Positions 1-9,727 of a stretch of DNA of 64,000 nt are shown here, piece by piece. A program made the translations under genes and the position numbers. The DNA is from Pythium myriotylum. Taxonomy: Eukaryota > Oomycota > Peronosporomycetes > Pythiales > Pythiaceae. The stretch is from assembly GCA_023091665.1 (NCBI GenBank), contig JALJCQ010000011.1, forward strand, positions 558,001-622,000, given 5' to 3'. Each line of letters opens with the position of its first letter. Position 1 is the stretch's first letter. The notes under the pieces are model-generated. The model saw only the letters and a list, made by a program, of their open reading frames with translations, ran no database searches and was not told where the DNA came from.

Positions 1-259
1 GCTAACCCCAATACCTGACCGTCGCCAGCTGCGCAGCAAGATTCTCAGTGCGTGCGCTACAGTGCGTTTACGCGGAGCAGAGGCCATGGTTCTCACCTTT
101 GTGCGCCTGGACTCGCCAAAGGAGGAAAGCATCACTGATATACGAGTGTTCAACGACGCCATCGAGAGCCTCGACACCGTTCTCAGTCTCGCCAAGGTGC
201 ACTACGATGAACTGCTCAGACTCAACCGAACGACCGAACGATTGTCACAAGACAACTAA
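1..259 (+). CDS. Array ORF, 3' fragment cut by the window edge (copy 0)
   Basis: Last 85 codons plus TAA of the array ORF; the first complete codon begins at base 2. It has the common Val163 and Arg187 states and the A allele four bases after the stop (263). It shows that the array continues to the left. Confidence 0.5.
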   Translation, partial: LTPIPDRRQLRSKILSACATVRLRGAEAMVLTFVRLDSPKEESITDIRVFNDAIESLDTVLSLAKVHYDELLRLNRTTERLSQDN

Positions 260-264
260 CGCAC

Positions 265-321
265 GACAAGCAGTTGCTTGACTTTGTCGCGGACACGGTA
301 TTCAGGATGGAAGGGAAGTAA
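265..321 (+). other. Out-of-frame coding-like tail after the array ORF stop (recurs in units followed by a spacer)
   Basis: Beginning five bases after the TAA, in the -1 frame relative to the ORF, the sequence reads DKQLLDFVADTVFRMEGK and then TAA. Its composition resembles a natural amphipathic C-terminus. The preceding ORF end (ERLSQDN) would join it if one base were inserted near the stop. The same arrangement recurs every 1,052 bp and is lost only after the last copy, where the array breaks at 59182. It may be a relic of a longer ancestral reading frame, a second exon (CTAAC at 256-260 resembles a branch point and is followed by CAG at 271-273), or chance. No good GTRNGT donor was found upstream in the ORF. 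Confidence 0.35.
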
Positions 322-353
322 GAGTGCCGTGTGACCCCGTGTATCAAGATTAT

Positions 354-368
354 GTGAGTCATACTCAC
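354..368. promoter_or_regulatory. 15-bp palindrome with TGAGTCA core in each spacer
   Basis: GTGAGT-CAT-ACTCAC is a perfect 6-bp inverted repeat with a 3-bp centre. It contains TGAGTCA (355-361), the classical AP-1/GCN4-type bZIP site. It recurs unchanged every 1,052 bp. The GTGAGT half also matches a consensus 5' splice site, so a binding-site role is only one reading. Confidence 0.3.
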
Positions 369-533
369 TCGCTCGATGCGTGGGGTATAATAACTGTCTC
401 CGACGGTAGTTGATGGATTTTCGAGGCTCGCTCTTTCTGAGGGCTCAAGGTCGTCACCGCATACAAAGAAAACGTGGGAGCGTTTCTTACAACTTCTACG
501 AATCACGATTAATGTTATTGTTGAGAACAAAAT

Positions 534-574
534 CTTGAAGGGTCGCCCTCGACTTCAAGTGTTGTAGTCAACAC
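534..574. repeat. Two adjoining hairpins in each spacer
   Basis: CTTGAAG (534-540) pairs with CTTCAAG (553-559), with an inner AGGG/CCCT. It is followed directly by GTGTTG (559-564) pairing with CAACAC (569-574) over a 4-base loop. Both are perfect and recur in every unit. They lie about 90-130 bp upstream of the initiator-like element. No RNA family was recognised. Confidence 0.4.
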
Positions 575-628
575 TATTTCGGCTGACAATGCAGCGGGTG
601 ATGACCCACATGGGACGTGCGCCGTCAG

Positions 629-650
629 CAACGGCGAGATGCCGCCGTTG
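629..650. promoter_or_regulatory. GC-rich perfect hairpin just upstream of the initiator
   Basis: CAACGGCG (629-636) and CGCCGTTG (643-650) form a perfect 8-bp stem with loop AGATGC. It ends 15 bp before the initiator-like element and recurs every 1,052 bp. It could be a dyad operator for a dimeric regulator or a structured end of an upstream transcript; the sequence does not decide. Confidence 0.4.
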
Positions 651-665
651 GGGTCTTTCTCCGTT

Positions 666-679
666 CCATTCTCGACTTT
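666..679 (+). promoter_or_regulatory. Oomycete-type initiator (Inr plus T-rich element), one per unit
   Basis: CCATTCTCGACTTT matches the oomycete core promoter pattern YCATTYY-N-CAWTTT at 12 of 14 positions by my count. It lies 33 bp before the ATG at 712, typical of the short leaders in this group. An in-frame TAG at 697-699 between it and the ATG fixes 712 as the first usable start. A G at -3 favours initiation there. The element recurs at the same phase in every unit, so each ORF copy would have its own promoter. Confidence 0.5.
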
Positions 680-711
680 TTGTCGTGGGCGCGCCGTAGT
701 CGCCGGACGAG

Positions 712-1311
712 ATGATTAGCCAGCAGTCGGTCGATGCCATGTGCCGAGTCTGGAAGGACGGGGTTCACACTGCCACGCACATGTTGCTCAATCTCGGGCG
801 CCTTTACAAGATCCGAGTGTCTGTGCCAGATCAAGCGAGCCCGTTGACCGAGATCTCCCAACTCGGCTTCGACCTGCTCCCGCTCTTCGGATCGCATGTA
901 TTCTCCGTCAAAGAAGTCAGGCCGTTTGGCCACACGAGTGTTCGCGTACGTTTTTTACCCGTAGAGCGGGATACACCAGTCATAAGACAGGAGCCACTAG
1001 ATGGGATCCACAAAGAAGACGTGCTCGCGGGCATCGATGGGGGTGATCTGCTGCTAACCCCAATACCTGACCGTCGCCAGCTGCGCAGCAAGATTCTCAG
1101 TGCGTGCGCTACAGTGCGTTTACGCGGAGCAGAGGCCATGGTTCTCACCTTTGTGCGCCTGGACTCGCCAAAGGAGGAAAGCATCACTGATATACGAGTG
1201 TTCAACGACGCCATCGAGAGCCTCGACACCGTTCTCAGTCTCGCCAAGGTGCACTACGATGAACTGCTCAGACTCAACCGAACGACCGAACGATTGTCAC
1301 AAGACAACTAA
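712..1311 (+). CDS. Array ORF copy 1: unrecognised 199-aa protein (reference copy)
   Basis: ATG to TAA, 199 aa. I do not recognise the family. Residues 1-35 show no signal peptide. Residues 35-95 alternate hydrophobic and polar residues, suggesting beta strands. The centre (about 95-135) is rich in Asp, Glu, Arg and Pro. Residues 160-199 are charged and Leu-rich, suggesting a helix (for example AIESLDTVLSLAKVHYDELL). No membrane segment or catalytic motif is visible. Codons favour C or G in third position, as in oomycete genes. Start support: initiator 33 bp upstream, in-frame stop at 697-699, G at -3. The antisense 102-aa and 138-aa frames over the same DNA are shadows: in copy 33 a silent sense change puts a stop in the 102-aa antisense frame. 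Following spacer allele is G at 1315. The protein may be C-terminally shortened, given the coding-like out-of-frame tail after the stop. Confidence 0.55.
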   Translation: MISQQSVDAMCRVWKDGVHTATHMLLNLGRLYKIRVSVPDQASPLTEISQLGFDLLPLFGSHVFSVKEVRPFGHTSVRVRFLPVERDTPVIRQEPLDGIHKEDVLAGIDGGDLLLTPIPDRRQLRSKILSACATVRLRGAEAMVLTFVRLDSPKEESITDIRVFNDAIESLDTVLSLAKVHYDELLRLNRTTERLSQDN

Positions 1312-1763
1312 CGCGCGACAAGCAGTTGCTTGACTTTGTCGCGGACACGGTATTCAGGATGGAAGGGAAGTAAGAGTGCCGTGTGACCCCGTGTATCAAG
1401 ATTATGTGAGTCATACTCACTCGCTCGATGCGTGGGGTATAATAACTGTCTCCGACGGTAGTTGATGGATTTTCGAGGCTCGCTCTTTCTGAGGGCTCAA
1501 GGTCGTCACCGCATACAAAGAAAACGTGGGAGCGTTTCTTACAACTTCTACGAATCACGATTAATGTTATTGTTGAGAACAAAATCTTGAAGGGTCGCCC
1601 TCGACTTCAAGTGTTGTAGTCAACACTATTTCGGCTGACAATGCAGCGGGTGATGACCCACATGGGACGTGCGCCGTCAGCAACGGCGAGATGCCGCCGT
1701 TGGGGTCTTTCTCCGTTCCATTCTCGACTTTTTGTCGTGGGCGCGCCGTAGTCGCCGGACGAG

Positions 1764-2363
1764 ATGATTAGCCAGCAGTCGGTCGATGCCATGTGCCGAG
1801 TCTGGAAGGACGGGGTTCACACTGCCACGCACATGTTGCTCAATCTCGGGCGCCTTTACAAGATCCGAGTGTCTGTGCCAGATCAAGCGAGCCCGTTGAC
1901 CGAGATCTCCCAACTCGGCTTCGACCTGCTCCCGCTCTTCGGATCGCATGTATTCTCCGTCAAAGAAGTCAGGCCGTTTGGCCACACGAGTGTTCGCGTA
2001 CGTTTTTTACCCGTAGAGCGGGATACACCAGTCATAAGACAGGAGCCACTAGATGGGATCCACAAAGAAGACGTGCTCGCGGGCATCGATGGGGGTGATC
2101 TGCTGCTAACCCCAATACCTGACCGTCGCCAGCTGCGCAGCAAGATTCTCAGTGCGTGCGCTACAGTGCGTTTACGCGGAGCAGAGGCCATGGTTCTCAC
2201 CTTTGTGCGCCTGGACTCGCCAAAGGAGGAAAGCATCACTGATATACGAGTGTTCAACGACGCCATCGAGAGCCTCGACACCGTTCTCAGTCTCGCCAAG
2301 GTGCACTACGATGAACTGCTCATACTCAACCGAACGACCGAACGATTGTCACAAGACAACTAA
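1764..2363 (+). CDS. Array ORF copy 2 (Ile187 variant)
   Basis: Differs from copy 1 by Arg187Ile (AGA to ATA, base 2323). Following spacer allele A. The same haplotype recurs in copies 6 and 7. Confidence 0.52.
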   Translation: MISQQSVDAMCRVWKDGVHTATHMLLNLGRLYKIRVSVPDQASPLTEISQLGFDLLPLFGSHVFSVKEVRPFGHTSVRVRFLPVERDTPVIRQEPLDGIHKEDVLAGIDGGDLLLTPIPDRRQLRSKILSACATVRLRGAEAMVLTFVRLDSPKEESITDIRVFNDAIESLDTVLSLAKVHYDELLILNRTTERLSQDN

Positions 2364-2815
2364 CGCACGACAAGCAGTTGCTTGACTTTGTCGCGGACAC
2401 GGTATTCAGGATGGAAGGGAAGTAAGAGTGCCGTGTGACCCCGTGTATCAAGATTATGTGAGTCATACTCACTCGCTCGATGCGTGGGGTATAATAACTG
2501 TCTCCGACGGTAGTTGATGGATTTTCGAGGCTCGCTCTTTCTGAGGGCTCAAGGTCGTCACCGCATACAAAGAAAACGTGGGAGCGTTTCTTACAACTTC
2601 TACGAATCACGATTAATGTTATTGTTGAGAACAAAATCTTGAAGGGTCGCCCTCGACTTCAAGTGTTGTAGTCAACACTATTTCGGCTGACAATGCAGCG
2701 GGTGATGACCCACATGGGACGTGCGCCGTCAGCAACGGCGAGATGCCGCCGTTGGGGTCTTTCTCCGTTCCATTCTCGACTTTTTGTCGTGGGCGCGCCG
2801 TAGTCGCCGGACGAG

Positions 2816-3415
2816 ATGATTAGCCAGCAGTCGGTCGATGCCATGTGCCGAGTCTGGAAGGACGGGGTTCACACTGCCACGCACATGTTGCTCAATCTCG
2901 GGCGCCTTTACAAGATCCGAGTGTCTGTGCCAGATCAAGCGAGCCCGTTGACCGAGATCTCCCAACTCGGCTTCGACCTGCTCCCGCTCTTCGGATCGCA
3001 TGTATTCTCCGTCAAAGAAGTCAGGCCGTTTGGCCACACGAGTGTTCGCGTACGTTTTTTACCCGTAGAGCGGGATACACCAGTCATAAGACAGGAGCCA
3101 CTAGATGGGATCCACAAAGAAGACGTGCTCGCGGGCATCGATGGGGGTGATCTGCTGCTAACCCCAATACCTGACCGTCGCCAGCTGCGCAGCAAGATTC
3201 TCAGTGCGTGCGCTACAGTGCGTTTACGCGGAGCAGAGGCCATGGTTCTCACCTTTGTGCGCCTGGACTCGCCAAAGGAGGAAAGCATCACTGATATACG
3301 AGTGTTCAACGACGCCATCGAGAGCCTCGACACCGTTCTCAGTCTCGCCAAGGTGCACTACGATGAACTGCTCAGACTCAACCGAACGACCGAACGATTG
3401 TCACAAGACAACTAA
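2816..3415 (+). CDS. Array ORF copy 3
   Basis: Protein identical to copy 1; following spacer allele G. Confidence 0.52.
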   Translation: MISQQSVDAMCRVWKDGVHTATHMLLNLGRLYKIRVSVPDQASPLTEISQLGFDLLPLFGSHVFSVKEVRPFGHTSVRVRFLPVERDTPVIRQEPLDGIHKEDVLAGIDGGDLLLTPIPDRRQLRSKILSACATVRLRGAEAMVLTFVRLDSPKEESITDIRVFNDAIESLDTVLSLAKVHYDELLRLNRTTERLSQDN

Positions 3416-3867
3416 CGCGCGACAAGCAGTTGCTTGACTTTGTCGCGGACACGGTATTCAGGATGGAAGGGAAGTAAGAGTGCCGTGTGACCCCGTGTAT
3501 CAAGATTATGTGAGTCATACTCACTCGCTCGATGCGTGGGGTATAATAACTGTCTCCGACGGTAGTTGATGGATTTTCGAGGCTCGCTCTTTCTGAGGGC
3601 TCAAGGTCGTCACCGCATACAAAGAAAACGTGGGAGCGTTTCTTACAACTTCTACGAATCACGATTAATGTTATTGTTGAGAACAAAATCTTGAAGGGTC
3701 GCCCTCGACTTCAAGTGTTGTAGTCAACACTATTTCGGCTGACAATGCAGCGGGTGATGACCCACATGGGACGTGCGCCGTCAGCAACGGCGAGATGCCG
3801 CCGTTGGGGTCTTTCTCCGTTCCATTCTCGACTTTTTGTCGTGGGCGCGCCGTAGTCGCCGGACGAG

Positions 3868-4467
3868 ATGATTAGCCAGCAGTCGGTCGATGCCATGTGC
3901 CGAGTCTGGAAGGACGGGGTTCACACTGCCACGCACATGTTGCTCAATCTCGGGCGCCTTTACAAGATCCGAGTGTCTGTGCCAGATCAAGCGAGCCCGT
4001 TGACCGAGATCTCCCAACTCGGCTTCGACCTGCTCCCGCTCTTCGGATCGCATGTATTCTCCGTCAAAGAAGTCAGGCCGTTTGGCCACACGAGTGTTCG
4101 CGTACGTTTTTTACCCGTAGAGCGGGATACACCAGTCATAAGACAGGAGCCACTAGATGGGATCCACAAAGAAGACGTGCTCGCGGGCATCGATGGGGGT
4201 GATCTGCTGCTAACCCCAATACCTGACCGTCGCCAGCTGCGCAGCAAGATTCTCAGTGCGTGCGCTACAGTGCGTTTACGCGGAGCAGAGGCCATGGTTC
4301 TCACCTTTGTGCGCCTGGACTCGCCAAAGGAGGAAAGCATCACTGATATACGAGTGTTCAACGACGCCATCGAGAGCCTCGACACCGTTCTCAGTCTCGC
4401 CAAGGTGCACTACGATGAACTGCTCAGACTCAACCGAACGACCGAACGATTGTCACAAGACAACTAA
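3868..4467 (+). CDS. Array ORF copy 4
   Basis: Protein identical to copy 1; following spacer allele G. Confidence 0.52.
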   Translation: MISQQSVDAMCRVWKDGVHTATHMLLNLGRLYKIRVSVPDQASPLTEISQLGFDLLPLFGSHVFSVKEVRPFGHTSVRVRFLPVERDTPVIRQEPLDGIHKEDVLAGIDGGDLLLTPIPDRRQLRSKILSACATVRLRGAEAMVLTFVRLDSPKEESITDIRVFNDAIESLDTVLSLAKVHYDELLRLNRTTERLSQDN

Positions 4468-4919
4468 CGCGCGACAAGCAGTTGCTTGACTTTGTCGCGG
4501 ACACGGTATTCAGGATGGAAGGGAAGTAAGAGTGCCGTGTGACCCCGTGTATCAAGATTATGTGAGTCATACTCACTCGCTCGATGCGTGGGGTATAATA
4601 ACTGTCTCCGACGGTAGTTGATGGATTTTCGAGGCTCGCTCTTTCTGAGGGCTCAAGGTCGTCACCGCATACAAAGAAAACGTGGGAGCGTTTCTTACAA
4701 CTTCTACGAATCACGATTAATGTTATTGTTGAGAACAAAATCTTGAAGGGTCGCCCTCGACTTCAAGTGTTGTAGTCAACACTATTTCGGCTGACAATGC
4801 AGCGGGTGATGACCCACATGGGACGTGCGCCGTCAGCAACGGCGAGATGCCGCCGTTGGGGTCTTTCTCCGTTCCATTCTCGACTTTTTGTCGTGGGCGC
4901 GCCGTAGTCGCCGGACGAG

Positions 4920-5519
4920 ATGATTAGCCAGCAGTCGGTCGATGCCATGTGCCGAGTCTGGAAGGACGGGGTTCACACTGCCACGCACATGTTGCTCAAT
5001 CTCGGGCGCCTTTACAAGATCCGAGTGTCTGTGCCAGATCAAGCGAGCCCGTTGACCGAGATCTCCCAACTCGGCTTCGACCTGCTCCCGCTCTTCGGAT
5101 CGCATGTATTCTCCGTCAAAGAAGTCAGGCCGTTTGGCCACACGAGTGTTCGCGTACGTTTTTTACCCGTAGAGCGGGATACACCAGTCATAAGACAGGA
5201 GCCACTAGATGGGATCCACAAAGAAGACGTGCTCGCGGGCATCGATGGGGGTGATCTGCTGCTAACCCCAATACCTGACCGTCGCCAGCTGCGCAGCAAG
5301 ATTCTCAGTGCGTGCGCTACAGTGCGTTTACGCGGAGCAGAGGCCATGGTTCTCACCTTTGTGCGCCTGGACTCGCCAAAGGAGGAAAGCATCACTGATA
5401 TACGAGCGTTCAACGACGCCATCGAGAGCCTCGACACCGTTCTCAGTCTCGCCAAGGTGCACTACGATGAACTGCTCAGACTCAACCGAACGACCGAACG
5501 ATTGTCACAAGACAACTAA
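4920..5519 (+). CDS. Array ORF copy 5 (Ala163 variant)
   Basis: Val163Ala (GTG to GCG, base 5407). Following spacer allele G. Same haplotype as copy 8. Confidence 0.52.
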   Translation: MISQQSVDAMCRVWKDGVHTATHMLLNLGRLYKIRVSVPDQASPLTEISQLGFDLLPLFGSHVFSVKEVRPFGHTSVRVRFLPVERDTPVIRQEPLDGIHKEDVLAGIDGGDLLLTPIPDRRQLRSKILSACATVRLRGAEAMVLTFVRLDSPKEESITDIRAFNDAIESLDTVLSLAKVHYDELLRLNRTTERLSQDN

Positions 5520-5971
5520 CGCGCGACAAGCAGTTGCTTGACTTTGTCGCGGACACGGTATTCAGGATGGAAGGGAAGTAAGAGTGCCGTGTGACCCCGT
5601 GTATCAAGATTATGTGAGTCATACTCACTCGCTCGATGCGTGGGGTATAATAACTGTCTCCGACGGTAGTTGATGGATTTTCGAGGCTCGCTCTTTCTGA
5701 GGGCTCAAGGTCGTCACCGCATACAAAGAAAACGTGGGAGCGTTTCTTACAACTTCTACGAATCACGATTAATGTTATTGTTGAGAACAAAATCTTGAAG
5801 GGTCGCCCTCGACTTCAAGTGTTGTAGTCAACACTATTTCGGCTGACAATGCAGCGGGTGATGACCCACATGGGACGTGCGCCGTCAGCAACGGCGAGAT
5901 GCCGCCGTTGGGGTCTTTCTCCGTTCCATTCTCGACTTTTTGTCGTGGGCGCGCCGTAGTCGCCGGACGAG

Positions 5972-6571
5972 ATGATTAGCCAGCAGTCGGTCGATGCCAT
6001 GTGCCGAGTCTGGAAGGACGGGGTTCACACTGCCACGCACATGTTGCTCAATCTCGGGCGCCTTTACAAGATCCGAGTGTCTGTGCCAGATCAAGCGAGC
6101 CCGTTGACCGAGATCTCCCAACTCGGCTTCGACCTGCTCCCGCTCTTCGGATCGCATGTATTCTCCGTCAAAGAAGTCAGGCCGTTTGGCCACACGAGTG
6201 TTCGCGTACGTTTTTTACCCGTAGAGCGGGATACACCAGTCATAAGACAGGAGCCACTAGATGGGATCCACAAAGAAGACGTGCTCGCGGGCATCGATGG
6301 GGGTGATCTGCTGCTAACCCCAATACCTGACCGTCGCCAGCTGCGCAGCAAGATTCTCAGTGCGTGCGCTACAGTGCGTTTACGCGGAGCAGAGGCCATG
6401 GTTCTCACCTTTGTGCGCCTGGACTCGCCAAAGGAGGAAAGCATCACTGATATACGAGTGTTCAACGACGCCATCGAGAGCCTCGACACCGTTCTCAGTC
6501 TCGCCAAGGTGCACTACGATGAACTGCTCATACTCAACCGAACGACCGAACGATTGTCACAAGACAACTAA
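5972..6571 (+). CDS. Array ORF copy 6 (Ile187 variant)
   Basis: Arg187Ile; following spacer allele A; same haplotype as copies 2 and 7. Confidence 0.52.
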   Translation: MISQQSVDAMCRVWKDGVHTATHMLLNLGRLYKIRVSVPDQASPLTEISQLGFDLLPLFGSHVFSVKEVRPFGHTSVRVRFLPVERDTPVIRQEPLDGIHKEDVLAGIDGGDLLLTPIPDRRQLRSKILSACATVRLRGAEAMVLTFVRLDSPKEESITDIRVFNDAIESLDTVLSLAKVHYDELLILNRTTERLSQDN

Positions 6572-7023
6572 CGCACGACAAGCAGTTGCTTGACTTTGTC
6601 GCGGACACGGTATTCAGGATGGAAGGGAAGTAAGAGTGCCGTGTGACCCCGTGTATCAAGATTATGTGAGTCATACTCACTCGCTCGATGCGTGGGGTAT
6701 AATAACTGTCTCCGACGGTAGTTGATGGATTTTCGAGGCTCGCTCTTTCTGAGGGCTCAAGGTCGTCACCGCATACAAAGAAAACGTGGGAGCGTTTCTT
6801 ACAACTTCTACGAATCACGATTAATGTTATTGTTGAGAACAAAATCTTGAAGGGTCGCCCTCGACTTCAAGTGTTGTAGTCAACACTATTTCGGCTGACA
6901 ATGCAGCGGGTGATGACCCACATGGGACGTGCGCCGTCAGCAACGGCGAGATGCCGCCGTTGGGGTCTTTCTCCGTTCCATTCTCGACTTTTTGTCGTGG
7001 GCGCGCCGTAGTCGCCGGACGAG

Positions 7024-7623
7024 ATGATTAGCCAGCAGTCGGTCGATGCCATGTGCCGAGTCTGGAAGGACGGGGTTCACACTGCCACGCACATGTTGCT
7101 CAATCTCGGGCGCCTTTACAAGATCCGAGTGTCTGTGCCAGATCAAGCGAGCCCGTTGACCGAGATCTCCCAACTCGGCTTCGACCTGCTCCCGCTCTTC
7201 GGATCGCATGTATTCTCCGTCAAAGAAGTCAGGCCGTTTGGCCACACGAGTGTTCGCGTACGTTTTTTACCCGTAGAGCGGGATACACCAGTCATAAGAC
7301 AGGAGCCACTAGATGGGATCCACAAAGAAGACGTGCTCGCGGGCATCGATGGGGGTGATCTGCTGCTAACCCCAATACCTGACCGTCGCCAGCTGCGCAG
7401 CAAGATTCTCAGTGCGTGCGCTACAGTGCGTTTACGCGGAGCAGAGGCCATGGTTCTCACCTTTGTGCGCCTGGACTCGCCAAAGGAGGAAAGCATCACT
7501 GATATACGAGTGTTCAACGACGCCATCGAGAGCCTCGACACCGTTCTCAGTCTCGCCAAGGTGCACTACGATGAACTGCTCATACTCAACCGAACGACCG
7601 AACGATTGTCACAAGACAACTAA
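7024..7623 (+). CDS. Array ORF copy 7 (Ile187 variant)
   Basis: Arg187Ile; following spacer allele A; adjacent to copy 6 with the same haplotype, suggesting a local duplication. Confidence 0.52.
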   Translation: MISQQSVDAMCRVWKDGVHTATHMLLNLGRLYKIRVSVPDQASPLTEISQLGFDLLPLFGSHVFSVKEVRPFGHTSVRVRFLPVERDTPVIRQEPLDGIHKEDVLAGIDGGDLLLTPIPDRRQLRSKILSACATVRLRGAEAMVLTFVRLDSPKEESITDIRVFNDAIESLDTVLSLAKVHYDELLILNRTTERLSQDN

Positions 7624-8075
7624 CGCACGACAAGCAGTTGCTTGACTTTGTCGCGGACACGGTATTCAGGATGGAAGGGAAGTAAGAGTGCCGTGTGACC
7701 CCGTGTATCAAGATTATGTGAGTCATACTCACTCGCTCGATGCGTGGGGTATAATAACTGTCTCCGACGGTAGTTGATGGATTTTCGAGGCTCGCTCTTT
7801 CTGAGGGCTCAAGGTCGTCACCGCATACAAAGAAAACGTGGGAGCGTTTCTTACAACTTCTACGAATCACGATTAATGTTATTGTTGAGAACAAAATCTT
7901 GAAGGGTCGCCCTCGACTTCAAGTGTTGTAGTCAACACTATTTCGGCTGACAATGCAGCGGGTGATGACCCACATGGGACGTGCGCCGTCAGCAACGGCG
8001 AGATGCCGCCGTTGGGGTCTTTCTCCGTTCCATTCTCGACTTTTTGTCGTGGGCGCGCCGTAGTCGCCGGACGAG

Positions 8076-8675
8076 ATGATTAGCCAGCAGTCGGTCGATG
8101 CCATGTGCCGAGTCTGGAAGGACGGGGTTCACACTGCCACGCACATGTTGCTCAATCTCGGGCGCCTTTACAAGATCCGAGTGTCTGTGCCAGATCAAGC
8201 GAGCCCGTTGACCGAGATCTCCCAACTCGGCTTCGACCTGCTCCCGCTCTTCGGATCGCATGTATTCTCCGTCAAAGAAGTCAGGCCGTTTGGCCACACG
8301 AGTGTTCGCGTACGTTTTTTACCCGTAGAGCGGGATACACCAGTCATAAGACAGGAGCCACTAGATGGGATCCACAAAGAAGACGTGCTCGCGGGCATCG
8401 ATGGGGGTGATCTGCTGCTAACCCCAATACCTGACCGTCGCCAGCTGCGCAGCAAGATTCTCAGTGCGTGCGCTACAGTGCGTTTACGCGGAGCAGAGGC
8501 CATGGTTCTCACCTTTGTGCGCCTGGACTCGCCAAAGGAGGAAAGCATCACTGATATACGAGCGTTCAACGACGCCATCGAGAGCCTCGACACCGTTCTC
8601 AGTCTCGCCAAGGTGCACTACGATGAACTGCTCAGACTCAACCGAACGACCGAACGATTGTCACAAGACAACTAA
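8076..8675 (+). CDS. Array ORF copy 8 (Ala163 variant)
   Basis: Val163Ala (base 8563); following spacer allele G; same haplotype as copy 5. Confidence 0.52.
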   Translation: MISQQSVDAMCRVWKDGVHTATHMLLNLGRLYKIRVSVPDQASPLTEISQLGFDLLPLFGSHVFSVKEVRPFGHTSVRVRFLPVERDTPVIRQEPLDGIHKEDVLAGIDGGDLLLTPIPDRRQLRSKILSACATVRLRGAEAMVLTFVRLDSPKEESITDIRAFNDAIESLDTVLSLAKVHYDELLRLNRTTERLSQDN

Positions 8676-9127
8676 CGCGCGACAAGCAGTTGCTTGACTT
8701 TGTCGCGGACACGGTATTCAGGATGGAAGGGAAGTAAGAGTGCCGTGTGACCCCGTGTATCAAGATTATGTGAGTCATACTCACTCGCTCGATGCGTGGG
8801 GTATAATAACTGTCTCCGACGGTAGTTGATGGATTTTCGAGGCTCGCTCTTTCTGAGGGCTCAAGGTCGTCACCGCATACAAAGAAAACGTGGGAGCGTT
8901 TCTTACAACTTCTACGAATCACGATTAATGTTATTGTTGAGAACAAAATCTTGAAGGGTCGCCCTCGACTTCAAGTGTTGTAGTCAACACTATTTCGGCT
9001 GACAATGCAGCGGGTGATGACCCACATGGGACGTGCGCCGTCAGCAACGGCGAGATGCCGCCGTTGGGGTCTTTCTCCGTTCCATTCTCGACTTTTTGTC
9101 GTGGGCGCGCCGTAGTCGCCGGACGAG

Positions 9128-9727
9128 ATGATTAGCCAGCAGTCGGTCGATGCCATGTGCCGAGTCTGGAAGGACGGGGTTCACACTGCCACGCACATGT
9201 TGCTCAATCTCGGGCGCCTTTACAAGATCCGAGTGTCTGTGCCAGATCAAGCGAGCCCGTTGACCGAGATCTCCCAACTCGGCTTCGACCTGCTCCCGCT
9301 CTTCGGATCGCATGTATTCTCCGTCAAAGAAGTCAGGCCGTTTGGCCACACGAGTGTTCGCGTACGTTTTTTACCCGTAGAGCGGGATACACCAGTCATA
9401 AGACAGGAGCCACTAGATGGGATCCACAAAGAAGACGTGCTCGCGGGCATCGATGGGGGTGATCTGCTGCTAACCCCAATACCTGACCGTCGCCAGCTGC
9501 GCAGCAAGATTCTCAGTGCGTGCGCTACAGTGCGTTTACGCGGAGCAGAGGCCATGGTTCTCACCTTTGTGCGCCTGGACTCGCCAAAGGAGGAAAGCAT
9601 CACTGATATACGAGTGTTCAACGACGCCATCGAGAGCCTCGACACCGTTCTCAGTCTCGCCAAGGTGCACTACGATGAACTGCTCAGACTCAACCGAACG
9701 ACCGAACGATTGTCACAAGACAACTAA
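9128..9727 (+). CDS. Array ORF copy 9
   Basis: Protein identical to copy 1; spacer allele A. First copy of an A-allele block that runs through copy 18. Confidence 0.52.
   Translation: MISQQSVDAMCRVWKDGVHTATHMLLNLGRLYKIRVSVPDQASPLTEISQLGFDLLPLFGSHVFSVKEVRPFGHTSVRVRFLPVERDTPVIRQEPLDGIHKEDVLAGIDGGDLLLTPIPDRRQLRSKILSACATVRLRGAEAMVLTFVRLDSPKEESITDIRVFNDAIESLDTVLSLAKVHYDELLRLNRTTERLSQDN

Noticed and set aside
80..92. tRNA/Pol III B-box-like GGTTCTCACC
   Set aside because: It lies inside the ORF, lacks the GA after GGTTC, and no cloverleaf or A box could be built around it.
284..312. Bacterial-looking promoter (TTGACT and TATTCA boxes) and an internal GGAGG
   Set aside because: Everything else in the window is eukaryotic in character; the boxes overlap the coding-like tail and occur by chance.
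382..394. TATA box (GTATAATAAC) in each spacer
   Set aside because: It lies about 320 bp before the ATG, and oomycete promoters usually depend on the initiator rather than TATA.
831..1247. Antisense 138-aa frame repeated in every unit (and the 102-, 101-, 77- and 61-aa frames)
   Set aside because: They overlap the 199-aa ORF or hairpin-rich spacer, have Arg/Ser/Pro-rich shadow-type composition or non-ATG starts, and one is broken by a sense-silent change in copy 33. None has an upstream initiator.
712..1311. Secreted effector (signal peptide, RxLR or similar) as the array product
   Set aside because: The N-terminus is not hydrophobic and no RxLR-dEER or LFLAK-type motif is visible.
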